DNA from: Solirubrobacter phytolaccae
Lineage (GTDB): Bacteria > Actinomycetota > Thermoleophilia > Solirubrobacterales > Solirubrobacteraceae
Assembly (NCBI RefSeq): GCF_027587195.1
Contig: NZ_JAPDDP010000073.1
Location: forward strand, 1-40,801
Direction of reading: 5' to 3'
DNA length: 40,801 nt
A program made the position numbers and the translations under genes. Of the stretch, positions 1-7,463 are shown one piece after another. Under the pieces are notes generated by a model. The model searched no databases and was not told where the DNA came from. It saw only the letters and a list, made by a program, of their open reading frames with translations. Positions within the stretch are counted from its first letter, which is position 1, and the number at the start of each line of letters is the position of its first letter.

Positions 1-1438
1 CCGGATACATCGGGTCCATCGTCGCTCGCCGGCTGCTGGCCCGTGGGGCGGCCCGTCGCGGCGTCCTCGCGAGGCGCGCCTGTGGCGGCGGCCGACGACG
101 TGCCCGCGGGGCGGCCCGTCGCGGCGTCGTCGCGCGGTGCGACCGGAAAGGCGAGGCGGACGTCGTTCACGAAGGCCTCGACCGCGGCCGGGCGGCGGCG
201 GGCGCCGAGCAGCGCGGCGAACGCGAGGACCGGGCCGGCCCAGCCGAGGACGACCGGGAGGCCGTCCGCCATCGCGACCAGCGCGAGGTCCGCCAGGCCG
301 ACGGCGATGCCGAGCGTGACGAGGGCGACCGGGCGCGAGATCCCTGGGGTGCGGGTCGCGGCAAGGCCGGCGACGAAGTGCGCGGCGGCCAGCGCGATCA
401 GCCAGCCGTCGTGGTCGCCGTAGGAGACGGCCAGCAGCAGCGCGTTGAGGACGAGCAGGGCGGCCGCGTTCCAGTTGACGGACGCGCGGCGCGCCTCCAG
501 GCCGAACGCGAGCGCGGCGGTCAGAAGGCCGAACGTCACGAGCACGACGAGCCGCCCCGTCTCGGTGGGGCTCGCGTCCCACAGCCACACGATCAGCTGC
601 AAGGCGGCGGTGACGAACGCGGCCCACGCGAGGGCGTTCCAGCGCTGCCACACGACGACGGCGACGGTCGCCGCGTACGCGACCGCGAGGAACGCGACGG
701 CGTCGAGCGCGCCGAGCGCCGTCGGTGCCCAGAGCGCGCCGAGCAGTCCGAGCCAGCCCATCAGCGGGGCGTTCCAGCGGATGGCGAGGACCGTCGCGGT
801 CGTGCCGACGATGAGCGCCCCGACGAGGGCCGTGGCGGTCGGGATGAGCTCGTAGCCGGCGCCCGCGATCAGGAGCGTGCCGAACAGGCCGGCGACGCCG
901 ACCGCGGCTGCGGCGAGGGCCGCTTCGGTGCGGTCCTTGTGCTCGCGCAGGTAGACGCCGGTGGCGAGCAGCGCCGCGGAGAGCGCGCCGCCCAGCACGG
1001 TCCGCATCGTCTCGTCGAGCCAGCCGCGGGAGATCGCGATCGTGAGGAGGAACGCGAGGCCCGCGAGGATGGCGACGCCGCCGAGCCAGGCGAGGATTGA
1101 GCCGCCGACGACGTCCTCGAGATCGCGCTTCGGAGGAGCGCCGGCCGCGTGGTGGCCGGGTGCGCGCGACCCCGGTCGTGCGGAACCGGCTTCGCCGAAA
1201 AGGGGGGATGTTCCGCGCGGACCGGGTCGCGCACACCCGGCTGGGGCGGCGCGACGGACCGCTCGCCGTGAGGCGGCGCGGAGGTCCGGGCCTTGGGCGG
1301 CGGCCAACTCTGTGGCGCGGGCACTTCCGGGTGCGTGCGATACCACGCCACGCCGCGGCGGGCGCCCTCCAGCTCGCGGACGCGCTCCTCGAGCGTCGCG
1401 GCGTGCTGCTCCAAAGCGGTGATGCGGTCCTCGACCAT
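1..1438 (-). CDS. DUF2339-like polytopic membrane protein, frameshifted, runs off the left edge
   Basis: The start at 1438 gives an N-terminal coiled-coil (heptad-like MVEDRITALEQHAATLEERV) followed by a Pro-rich linker, as is usual for DUF2339 proteins. The conserved part begins with RDLEDVVGGSILAWLGG and a long series of Ala/Leu/Val-rich membrane helices continuing to position 1. It is in a different frame (codons starting at 1139 minus multiples of 3; offset 2 mod 3 from 1438). The frame is lost across the palindrome at 1156-1240. The downstream frame stays open to the window edge, so either the interruption is recent, or there is a sequencing error, or translation starts at an internal GTG near 1346. 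Function of the family is unknown; the protein must lie in the inner membrane. Near the edge a 27-bp segment is repeated with a 63-bp period and encodes a repeated DAATGRPxG motif in a linker. Confidence 0.6.
45..134. repeat. Two copies of a 27-bp direct repeat, 63-bp period
   Basis: Copies at 45-71 and 108-134 differ by one base (C/G). They lie inside the DUF2339 coding frame and encode a repeated Ala/Thr/Gly/Arg/Pro linker on the minus strand, probably a local duplication in a non-membrane loop. Confidence 0.7.
1156..1240. repeat. 85-nt three-tier imperfect palindrome (REP/MITE-like)
   Basis: The left arm 1156-1186 and the reverse complement of the right arm 1210-1240 match at 26 of 31 positions. 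The 23-nt loop contains its own mini-hairpin CGGC-TTC-GCCG (1187-1197). It sits exactly where the DUF2339 reading frame is lost. No second copy was seen in this window. Confidence 0.65.
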
Positions 1439-1456
1439 CCCAGCGGCTCCCTTTGT

Positions 1457-1525
1457 TGACCATCGGTCGATAACCGCAATACGGAGAAGTGGGCCAAGGG
1501 TTACAGCGCTATCGACCGATGGTCA
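1457..1525. promoter_or_regulatory. Pair of inverted TetR-type operators in the divergent promoter region
   Basis: TGACCATCGGTCGATA at 1457-1472 is repeated as its exact reverse complement at 1510-1525. Each copy contains a GACC-N3-GGTC palindrome. The centres are 53 bp apart, about five helical turns. They lie between the divergent DUF2339 gene and the TetR gene; the second copy is 17 bp before the TetR start. Autoregulation of TetR and control of the DUF2339 gene is inferred. Confidence 0.6.
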
Positions 1526-1542
1526 GATACGCTGACCCGCAG

Positions 1543-2136
1543 ATGTCCGACGGACCCGCCTATACGCGGCTCGCGGTGGACGAGCGGCGGCGTCGCCTGC
1601 TCGAGCTCGGCTCGGAGCTGTTCACCCGCCACGCGTACGACGAGCTGTCGATGGCAAAGATCGCGAAGGAAGCCGGGATCAGCAAAGCGCTGCTCTACCA
1701 CTACTTCCCGAGCAAGGAGGCGTACTTCGTCGCCACGCTCGAGGAGAAGGCGAACGAGCTGCAGCGGCGCACCGTCCCGGACCCGGCGCTGCCGCCGTTC
1801 GAGCAGCTGTCGGCGAGCCTCGACGAGTACCTGAAGTGGGTCGAGGAGAACGCGGGCGCCTACGACAAGATGATCCGCAACGCGGGAGCGGCGCCGGAGG
1901 TGCGGGCGCTGCTCGACCGAGTGCGCTCGCAAACCGCGAACCGCATCCTCGTCGGCCTCAGCCCGGACGGCCCGCCGTCACCGCTGCTCAGAACCGCGAT
2001 CCGCGGCTGGCTCGGCTTCCTGGACGGCGCGTGCCTGGACTGGGTCAACCACGACGACGTGGACCGGGAGACCTTGCACGGCCTCCTCGTGTCCACGCTC
2101 GTGGCCTCGGTCCTCGCGCTCAGCGAGGACGAGTGA
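1543..2136 (+). CDS. TetR/AcrR family transcriptional regulator
   Basis: About 197 aa. The N-terminal third has the TetR helix-turn-helix: RRRRLLELGSELF, then the recognition segment SMAKIAKEAGISKALLYHYF with the family's typical YxYF ending. The rest is an all-helical ligand/dimer domain with no recognisable ligand signature. The ATG at 1543 is preferred over an upstream start at 1489 because the upstream extension would overlap the operator at 1510-1525 and adds no HTH sequence. It is divergent from the DUF2339 gene, which is the likely target, and ends 4 bp before the convergent FKBP gene. The inverted operator pair upstream suggests autoregulation. Ligand unknown. Confidence 0.85.
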   Translation: MSDGPAYTRLAVDERRRRLLELGSELFTRHAYDELSMAKIAKEAGISKALLYHYFPSKEAYFVATLEEKANELQRRTVPDPALPPFEQLSASLDEYLKWVEENAGAYDKMIRNAGAAPEVRALLDRVRSQTANRILVGLSPDGPPSPLLRTAIRGWLGFLDGACLDWVNHDDVDRETLHGLLVSTLVASVLALSEDE

Positions 2137-2140
2137 CGCG

Positions 2141-2734
2141 CTACGGCGCCGTGATGTCTTCCATGTCGACGACGAAGACCAGCGCCGCGCCGGGCGGGAT
2201 CGGGCCGGAGCCGCCGTCGCCGTAGCCGAGGTCGGACGGGATGACCAGCACGCGCCGGCCGCCCTTCTTCATGCCGACGACGCCCTGGTCCCAGCCGGGG
2301 ATGACCTGGCCACCGCCGAGCGGGAAGGTGAAGCCCTCGCCGCGGTCGAACGAGTTGTCGAACGGCTCGCCGCCGTCGAGCAGCACGCCCGAGTAGTTCA
2401 CGGTGACGCTCTGGCCGGCCTGGGCGGGGTCGCCCGTGCCCTCCTCGAGGTCCTCGACGATGAGGCCGTCGGGCGCCTTGGCACCGGACGTGTCGATCTC
2501 GGGCTTCTCGCCGACCTTGCCCGTCACCTTCACGCCGGAGTCGGTGGACTCGGGCGCCTCGCCCGTGGGCGCGGCCTCCGTCGGGGCTTCGGTCGGAGCC
2601 TCCGTCGGAGCCTCGGTGACTTCCTCGGTCGGGGTGGCGGTGGCGGCCGTCTCGTCGTCGGACGAGTCATCGCCGCACGCCGCGAAGGCGAGCGCGAGGG
2701 CCACGGCGGGCAGGGCTAGTAGATGTCGGCGCAT
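2141..2734 (-). CDS. FKBP-type peptidyl-prolyl cis-trans isomerase, lipoprotein
   Basis: 197 aa. The N-terminus is a signal peptide with a lipobox-like AFAAC (Cys20), followed by an acidic, Thr/Glu/Ala/Pro repeat linker (four TEAP units, mirrored by a short DNA repeat at about 2575-2630). The C-terminal ~105 residues form a complete FKBP domain: VTVNYSGVLLDGGEPFDNSF, FPLGGGQVIPGWDQGVVGMK, and the typical PSDLGYGDGG and IPPGAALVFVVDM ends. It probably catalyses prolyl isomerisation in exported proteins while anchored to the outer face of the membrane. It lies downstream of upp on the same strand, 78 bp away, with no clear functional link to it. Confidence 0.9.
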   Translation of the reverse strand: MRRHLLALPAVALALAFAACGDDSSDDETAATATPTEEVTEAPTEAPTEAPTEAAPTGEAPESTDSGVKVTGKVGEKPEIDTSGAKAPDGLIVEDLEEGTGDPAQAGQSVTVNYSGVLLDGGEPFDNSFDRGEGFTFPLGGGQVIPGWDQGVVGMKKGGRRVLVIPSDLGYGDGGSGPIPPGAALVFVVDMEDITAP

Positions 2735-2812
2735 AGCGGCGACTGAGGGTAGAGGGCGACGCTCGCGTAGGACGCTCGCGTCGCTGGCTCGCTCTCCCGC
2801 CGCGGGATGGGC

Positions 2813-3442
2813 TTAGCGGTCAGTACCGAAGATGCGGTCGCCCGCATCGCCGAGCCCGGGCCGGATGTAGCCCGTCTCGTCCAGCTCGCGATCGAGCGCG
2901 GCCATGGTGATGTGCACGTCCGGATGCGCCTCACGCACCGCGGCGACGCCCTCGGGCGCCGCGACGAGGCACACGAAGTGAATCCGCCGAGCGCCCGCGC
3001 GCTTCAGACGCGCGATGGCCTGCACGCCCGACCCGCCCGTCGCGAGCATCGGGTCCACGACGAACACCTCGGCGTCCTCCACACCCGACGGGATGTTCTC
3101 GTAGTAGCCGACCGGCCGCAGGGCCTCTTCGTCGCGGTACATGCCCAGGTGCCCCACGCGCGCTTCCGGCACCAGGCGTAGGAAGCCGTCGACCAGGCCG
3201 AGGCCCGCGCGCAGGATCGCGACGACGAACACCTCGTCGGCGAGCCGCGTCCCGGGCGTGCGCTCCAGCGGCGTCTCGAGCTCGATGTCGGCGCCGCGCA
3301 GTCCGCGCATCGCCTCGTAGCCGAGGATCAGCGCGGCGTCCGTCATCGTCTCGCGGAAGACGCGGTGCGGCGTGTCCTTGTCGCGGAGAATCGAGAGAAG
3401 CCGCCGCAGCAGCACGTGATCGACGACCGTGACCCCATCCAT
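2813..3442 (-). CDS. upp: Uracil phosphoribosyltransferase
   Basis: 209 aa, the usual length. It converts uracil and PRPP to UMP in pyrimidine salvage. The PRPP-binding loop VFVVDPMLATGGSG is followed by the LKRAGARRIHFVCLVAAPEG core, and the protein ends with the characteristic GYIRPGLGDAGDRIFGT uracil-binding segment. The N-terminal conserved RDKDTPHRVFRETM is also present. The start ATG at 3442 matches the family N-terminus; the much longer open frame upstream is antisense to the next gene. It is divergent from the nucleoside operon with only 27 bp between start codons, so both promoters must lie largely inside or between these starts. Confidence 0.95.
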   Translation of the reverse strand: MDGVTVVDHVLLRRLLSILRDKDTPHRVFRETMTDAALILGYEAMRGLRGADIELETPLERTPGTRLADEVFVVAILRAGLGLVDGFLRLVPEARVGHLGMYRDEEALRPVGYYENIPSGVEDAEVFVVDPMLATGGSGVQAIARLKRAGARRIHFVCLVAAPEGVAAVREAHPDVHITMAALDRELDETGYIRPGLGDAGDRIFGTDR

Positions 3443-3453
3443 CCCCCGGAACC

Positions 3454-3459
3454 TACTAG
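3454..3459 (+). promoter_or_regulatory. Candidate -10 element (TACTAG) for the nucleoside salvage operon
   Basis: TACTAG lies 10 nt before the ATG at 3470, predicting a leaderless or very short-leader mRNA. The overlapping ACTAGT is palindromic and could also serve the divergent upp gene. No convincing -35 was found. Confidence 0.35.
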
Positions 3460-3469
3460 TGTCGGGCCG

Positions 3470-4372
3470 ATGGCAGCGCCGCGCCGCAACATCGAGCTCA
3501 AGGCGTCGGACCCCGACCCCGAGCGCTCGCTGGCCGTCGTCAAGGGTCTCGGAGCGCACGACAAAGGCGTGCTCCGTCAGCGGGACACGTACTTCCGGGT
3601 GCACACGGGTCGCCTCAAGCTGCGGGAAGAGGACCCCGGCGGCGCGACCCTGATCCAGTACGACCGCGTCGACGCCGACGAGGCCCGCGAGTCCCGCTAC
3701 CGGCTCACGCCGATCGACGATCCGCAGACGCTCAAGGCCAGCCTCGAGGCGACGCTCGGCGTGCTCACCGTGGTCGAGAAGGAACGCCACCTGCTGCTGT
3801 GGCAGAGCGTCCGCATCCACCTGGACGTCGTCAAGGGCCTCGGCAACTTCCTCGAGCTGGAGGGCGTCGCGACCGCCGATTCCGACCTCGCGCTGGAGCT
3901 GGAGCGCGTCACGCGGCTGACGGAGGCGCTGGAGATCGCCCCGGAGCGGATCCTGCGCAACTCCTACAGCGACCAGGTGGTCGGCTCCGGCGCGCTGGTC
4001 GACGCCGCGCGCGACGTCATGCAGCGCGCCCACGCGCCGTATTCGAACTACAAGGTCGGCGCCGCGCTGCGCGCCGAGGACGGCTCGATCCACGTCGGCG
4101 CGAACGTCGAGAACGCGGCGTATCCCCAGGGTCAGTGCGCGGAGGCCTCGGCGATCGGCGCAATGGTCGCCTCCGGCCGCACGCAGATCACCGAGGTGGC
4201 CGTGATCGCCGACTCCGACGACTTCTGCGTCCCGTGCGGCGGCTGCCGTCAGCGGCTGCGCGAGTTCATCGCGCCCGGCGCCGAGATCCACCTGTGCGCG
4301 CGCAACGGCGCGCGCCAGACGACGACCCTGGAGACGCTGTTGCCTCGCTCGTTCGGCCCGGAGTTCCTTTGA
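3470..4372 (+). CDS. CYTH domain-cytidine deaminase fusion protein
   Basis: 300 aa in one uninterrupted frame. Residues ~6-168 form a CYTH (triphosphate tunnel) domain: an N-terminal RNIELK strand (a degenerate ExExK), the YFRVHTGRLKLREE strands, RYRL, VVEKERHLLLW and a GLGNFLELEG strand. Residues ~175-300 are a complete cytidine deaminase: APYSNYKVGAAL, the zinc/catalytic C223-A-E225 in GQCAEASAIG, and P255-C-G-G-C259 with the two other zinc cysteines. The deaminase converts (deoxy)cytidine to (deoxy)uridine. The CYTH half may bind or hydrolyse a nucleotide or (tri)phosphate; that is inference. First gene of the salvage operon; its TGA overlaps the next start. Frameshift-made fusion is unlikely because linker and both domains are intact in frame. 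Confidence 0.9.
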   Translation: MAAPRRNIELKASDPDPERSLAVVKGLGAHDKGVLRQRDTYFRVHTGRLKLREEDPGGATLIQYDRVDADEARESRYRLTPIDDPQTLKASLEATLGVLTVVEKERHLLLWQSVRIHLDVVKGLGNFLELEGVATADSDLALELERVTRLTEALEIAPERILRNSYSDQVVGSGALVDAARDVMQRAHAPYSNYKVGAALRAEDGSIHVGANVENAAYPQGQCAEASAIGAMVASGRTQITEVAVIADSDDFCVPCGGCRQRLREFIAPGAEIHLCARNGARQTTTLETLLPRSFGPEFL

Positions 4373-5130
4373 CGCCGCGCGTCGGAATCGTCCTGGGCTC
4401 CGGCCTCGGCGCCATCGCCGAGGCGCTCACCGACGCCACGCACACGCCGTACGCGGAGCTCGAGGGCTTCCCGCGGCCGAGCGTGGCGGGCCACGGCGGG
4501 ACGCTCAGCCAAGGGCTGCTCGGCGGCCTGCCCGTCGCCATCTTCCAGGGCCGCAAGCACGTCTACGAGACGGGCGACGCGTACGGGATGCGGGTCCCGA
4601 TCCGCTGGCTGAAGGAGGCCGGCGCCGAGACGCTCTTCCTCACCAACGCGGCCGGATCGCTTAACGCCGACGTCGGCCCCGGCCGGCTGATGGCGATCAG
4701 CGACCACATCAACTTCCTCGGCGTGAACCCGCTGACGGGCCCGAACGACGACGCGGTCGGCCCGCGCTTCCCGAGCCTGCGCGACGCGTACGACCCGGAG
4801 CTGCGCGCGAAGCTGCACGCGGCGGCGACCGGCCTCGACATCAACCTCGCCGAAGGCGTCTACCTCGCCACGGCCGGCCCGACGTTCGAGACCCCGGCGG
4901 AGATCCGCGCGTTCCGCACGCTCGGTGCCGACGCGGTGGGCATGAGCACCGTGCCCGAGGTCATCCTCGCCCGGCACGCCGGCCTGCGGGTCGCGGCGGT
5001 GTCGGCGATCACGAACCTCGCCGAGGGCATGGGCGGCGAGGAGCTCTCGCACGAGCAGACGTTGCGCAACGCCGAGGTGGCGGCGCGTGACCTCGTGCGG
5101 CTCGTACTCAAGTTCGCGGAGGACTATTAG
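4369..5130 (+). CDS. punA: Purine-nucleoside phosphorylase (trimeric class)
   Basis: 253 aa. It phosphorolyses purine (deoxy)nucleosides to free base and (deoxy)ribose-1-phosphate. Visible family motifs are VGIVLGSGLG at the start, the GHGGTLSQGLLGG and FQGRKHVYETG phosphate/sugar segments, TNAAGSLN, GPTFETPAEIRAF, GADAVGMSTVPEVI and AVSAITNLAEGM with the base-binding Asn. The start is TTG at 4369 within a TTGA overlap with the upstream stop, which is the only start that keeps the VGIVLGSG strand at the N-terminus. The protein is slightly shorter than the ~270-aa norm because the N-terminal helix is missing. Part of the operon with cytidine deaminase, DeoA and Add. Confidence 0.92.
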   Translation: MTPRVGIVLGSGLGAIAEALTDATHTPYAELEGFPRPSVAGHGGTLSQGLLGGLPVAIFQGRKHVYETGDAYGMRVPIRWLKEAGAETLFLTNAAGSLNADVGPGRLMAISDHINFLGVNPLTGPNDDAVGPRFPSLRDAYDPELRAKLHAAATGLDINLAEGVYLATAGPTFETPAEIRAFRTLGADAVGMSTVPEVILARHAGLRVAAVSAITNLAEGMGGEELSHEQTLRNAEVAARDLVRLVLKFAEDY

Positions 5131-6429
5131 TTGCTGGCACCCGAGGTCATCCGGAAGAAGCGCGACGGCGCCACGCTCACGCGCGAGGAGATCGGCTTCC
5201 TCGTCGGCGGGATCACGGACGGAGGGCTGAGCGACGCGCAGGTCGGCGCGCTCGCCATGGCCTTCTTCCTGAAAGGCCTCGACGCCGAGGAGCGGCTGAA
5301 CCTCACGACCGCGATGCGCGACTCGGGCAGCGTGATGACGTGGGACCTCGATCGCCCGGTGCTCGACAAGCACTCCACGGGCGGCGTCGGCGACAAGGTC
5401 TCCCTGATGCTCGCGCCGATCCTCGCGGCCTGCGGCGCGGCCGTGCCGATGATCAGCGGCCGCGGGCTCGGCCACACCGGCGGGACGCTCGACAAGCTCG
5501 ACAGCATCCCGGGCTACGTCTCCACGCCCGCGACGGAGGTCATCCGGCGCGTCGTGCAGGACGTCGGCTGCGCGATCGTCGGCCAGACGAGCGACCTCGC
5601 GCCCGCCGACAAGCGCCTGTACGCCACGCGTGACGCCACGGGCACGGTCGAGTCGATCCCGCTGATCGTGGCGAGCATCCTCTCCAAGAAGCTCGCGGAG
5701 GGCCTCGACGCGCTCGTGCTGGACGTCAAGACCGGCAGTGGCGCCTTCATGGCCGCGCCGGAGGACGCCCGAGCGCTCGCCACCGCGCTCACGGAAGTGG
5801 CCAACGGCGCCGGCGTGAACACGGTCGCGCTGATCACCGACATGAACGAGGTGCTCGGCACCACCGCGGGCAACGCGCTCGAGGTCCGCGAGGCCGTCGA
5901 CTACCTGACCGGCACGGCGCGCGAGCACCGGCTGCACGAGGTCACCGCCTCGCTGGCGTCCGCCGTGCTCGTCCAGGCGCGCCTCGTGGCCGACGACGAG
6001 TCCGCGCGCGCCCAGGTGGACGAGGTGCTGGAGAGCGGCGCCGCGGCGGAGGTCTTCGGCGCGATGGTCAGCGCCCTCGGCGGCCCGAGCGACTTCGTCG
6101 AGAATCCCGCGCTCCCATCCGCCTCCGTCACCCGCCCCGTCGCCCCGGAGCGGCCGGGCTACGTGACGAGCGTCGACACGCGGGCCGTCGGCCTCGTCGT
6201 CACCGGCCTCGGCGGCAACCGCCGCCGCGAGGACGACCAGATCGACTACGGCGTGGGGCTGAGCCGGATCGCCCCGATCGGCGCGCAGGTCGGCCCGGAC
6301 CGCCCGCTCGCGCTCGTCCACGCCCGCGGCGACAGCAGCGCCGCCGAGGCCGCCACGGCGCTCCTCCGAGCCGTCAAGATCGGCGACGAGCCGCCCGCCG
6401 CGCGCCCCGTCCTGCTGGATCGCGTATGA
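5131..6429 (+). CDS. deoA: Thymidine/pyrimidine-nucleoside phosphorylase
   Basis: 432 aa, the usual length. It cleaves thymidine, deoxyuridine or uridine to base and sugar-1-phosphate. The glycosyltransferase-family-3 pattern is complete: DKHSTGGVGDKVSL phosphate loop, the family signature SGRGLGHTGGTLDKLDSIPG, ATRDATGTVESIPLI, SKKLAEG and LVLDVKTGSGAFM, then the C-terminal alpha/beta domain ending near GDEPPAARPVLL. The TTG start at 5131 directly follows the TAG of punA, so the two are translationally coupled. The released uracil would be used by Upp encoded just upstream on the other strand. Confidence 0.94.
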   Translation: MLAPEVIRKKRDGATLTREEIGFLVGGITDGGLSDAQVGALAMAFFLKGLDAEERLNLTTAMRDSGSVMTWDLDRPVLDKHSTGGVGDKVSLMLAPILAACGAAVPMISGRGLGHTGGTLDKLDSIPGYVSTPATEVIRRVVQDVGCAIVGQTSDLAPADKRLYATRDATGTVESIPLIVASILSKKLAEGLDALVLDVKTGSGAFMAAPEDARALATALTEVANGAGVNTVALITDMNEVLGTTAGNALEVREAVDYLTGTAREHRLHEVTASLASAVLVQARLVADDESARAQVDEVLESGAAAEVFGAMVSALGGPSDFVENPALPSASVTRPVAPERPGYVTSVDTRAVGLVVTGLGGNRRREDDQIDYGVGLSRIAPIGAQVGPDRPLALVHARGDSSAAEAATALLRAVKIGDEPPAARPVLLDRV

Positions 6430-7421
6430 CTCAGCTCCCGCTCGCCGAGCTGCACGTCCACTTGGAGGGCACGGCGCCGCCCGCGCTCATCCGCAAGCTC
6501 GCCGACCGCAACGGGTTGACCGTCCCCGAGGGCGTCTTCGAGACGCCCGAGAAGTTCCGCTGGGTGGACTTCCTGGACTTCCTGCGCACGTATGACCTCG
6601 CCGCGAGCGTCATCCGCACGCCCGAGGACTACCGCGACGTCACCTACGAGTACCTCGTCGGCTGCGCGCGTGAAGGCGCCATCTACGTCGAGCTGATCGC
6701 CTCGCCCGACCACGCGGCGAACGTCGGGCTCAGCGACGCCGATCACTACGCGGGGATCGCCGCCGGGATCGACGACGCGCGCGCCGCGACCGGCATCGAG
6801 GCGCGCATCCTCGTCACCGCGATCCGCAACTTCGGGGTGGAGGCGGCGGTGGAGATCGCCCGCCGGCACGCGGAGGAGCGCCATCCCTACGTCGTCGGCT
6901 TCAACCTCGCGGGCGACGAGGCGGGCTACCCGCCGGCGCAGTTCCACGAGGCGTACGCGATCGCGGCGGCGTCCGGCCTGGGCTGCACGGTGCACGCGGG
7001 TGAGCACGCGGGCGCCGAGTCCGTCCGGGAGGCGCTCACGCTGCCCGTCAGCCGCCTCTCGCACGGCGTGCGGGCGATCGAGGATCCGGCGCTGGTGGCG
7101 GAGATCGCCGAGCGCGGCATCGTGCTCGAGGCGTGTCCGACCTCCAACGTCGCCACGCACGTGTTTGCTTCGTACGAGGAACATCCACTTCGCAAACTCC
7201 ATGAAGCGGGTGTGAAGTGGACGTTGGGTTCTGACGACCCTCCCTATTTCGGCTGTAGCATCGGCGGCGAGTACGCCGTAGCGCGTGAGCGTTTCGGCTT
7301 CGAGGAGGGTGAGTTGAGGACGATCACGCGCACGGCGGTCCAGGCGTCCTTCGCGGACGATGCGGCCAAAGCCACCCTGCTCAATCGAATTACTGCCTCA
7401 GACGACCGCCACGACCACTAG
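6426..7421 (+). CDS. add: Adenosine deaminase
   Basis: 331 aa. It deaminates adenosine/deoxyadenosine to inosine/deoxyinosine, feeding PunA. Metal ligands and catalytic residues are visible: H10-V-H12 in ELHVHLEGT, the CTVHAGE motif with His and catalytic Glu, SHGVRAI with its His, and LGSDDPPYFG with the metal-binding and neighbouring Asp. The ATGA overlap (6426-6429) with deoA marks one operon. An adenine-deaminase-like or aminodeoxyfutalosine-deaminase specificity cannot be excluded from sequence alone, but the neighbours favour adenosine. Confidence 0.92.
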   Translation: MTQLPLAELHVHLEGTAPPALIRKLADRNGLTVPEGVFETPEKFRWVDFLDFLRTYDLAASVIRTPEDYRDVTYEYLVGCAREGAIYVELIASPDHAANVGLSDADHYAGIAAGIDDARAATGIEARILVTAIRNFGVEAAVEIARRHAEERHPYVVGFNLAGDEAGYPPAQFHEAYAIAAASGLGCTVHAGEHAGAESVREALTLPVSRLSHGVRAIEDPALVAEIAERGIVLEACPTSNVATHVFASYEEHPLRKLHEAGVKWTLGSDDPPYFGCSIGGEYAVARERFGFEEGELRTITRTAVQASFADDAAKATLLNRITASDDRHDH

Positions 7422-7463
7422 GGTCGCGGCTCGGTCGTTCCAATTCGAAAAGGAGTCCCGGCC

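Noticed and set aside
2575-2630. CRISPR-like short repeats
   Set aside because: These are in-frame codon repeats for the TEAP linker of the FKBP lipoprotein; no spacer structure. No CRISPR array was seen anywhere in the window.
2813-4291. Long minus-strand open frame extending upp to 492 aa
   Set aside because: The extension is antisense to the CYTH-deaminase gene and lacks protein-like composition; upp matches its family from 3442 on.
4249-6321. 690-codon minus-strand open frame
   Set aside because: Arg/Ala/Asp-rich shadow of punA and deoA caused by high GC; no motif.
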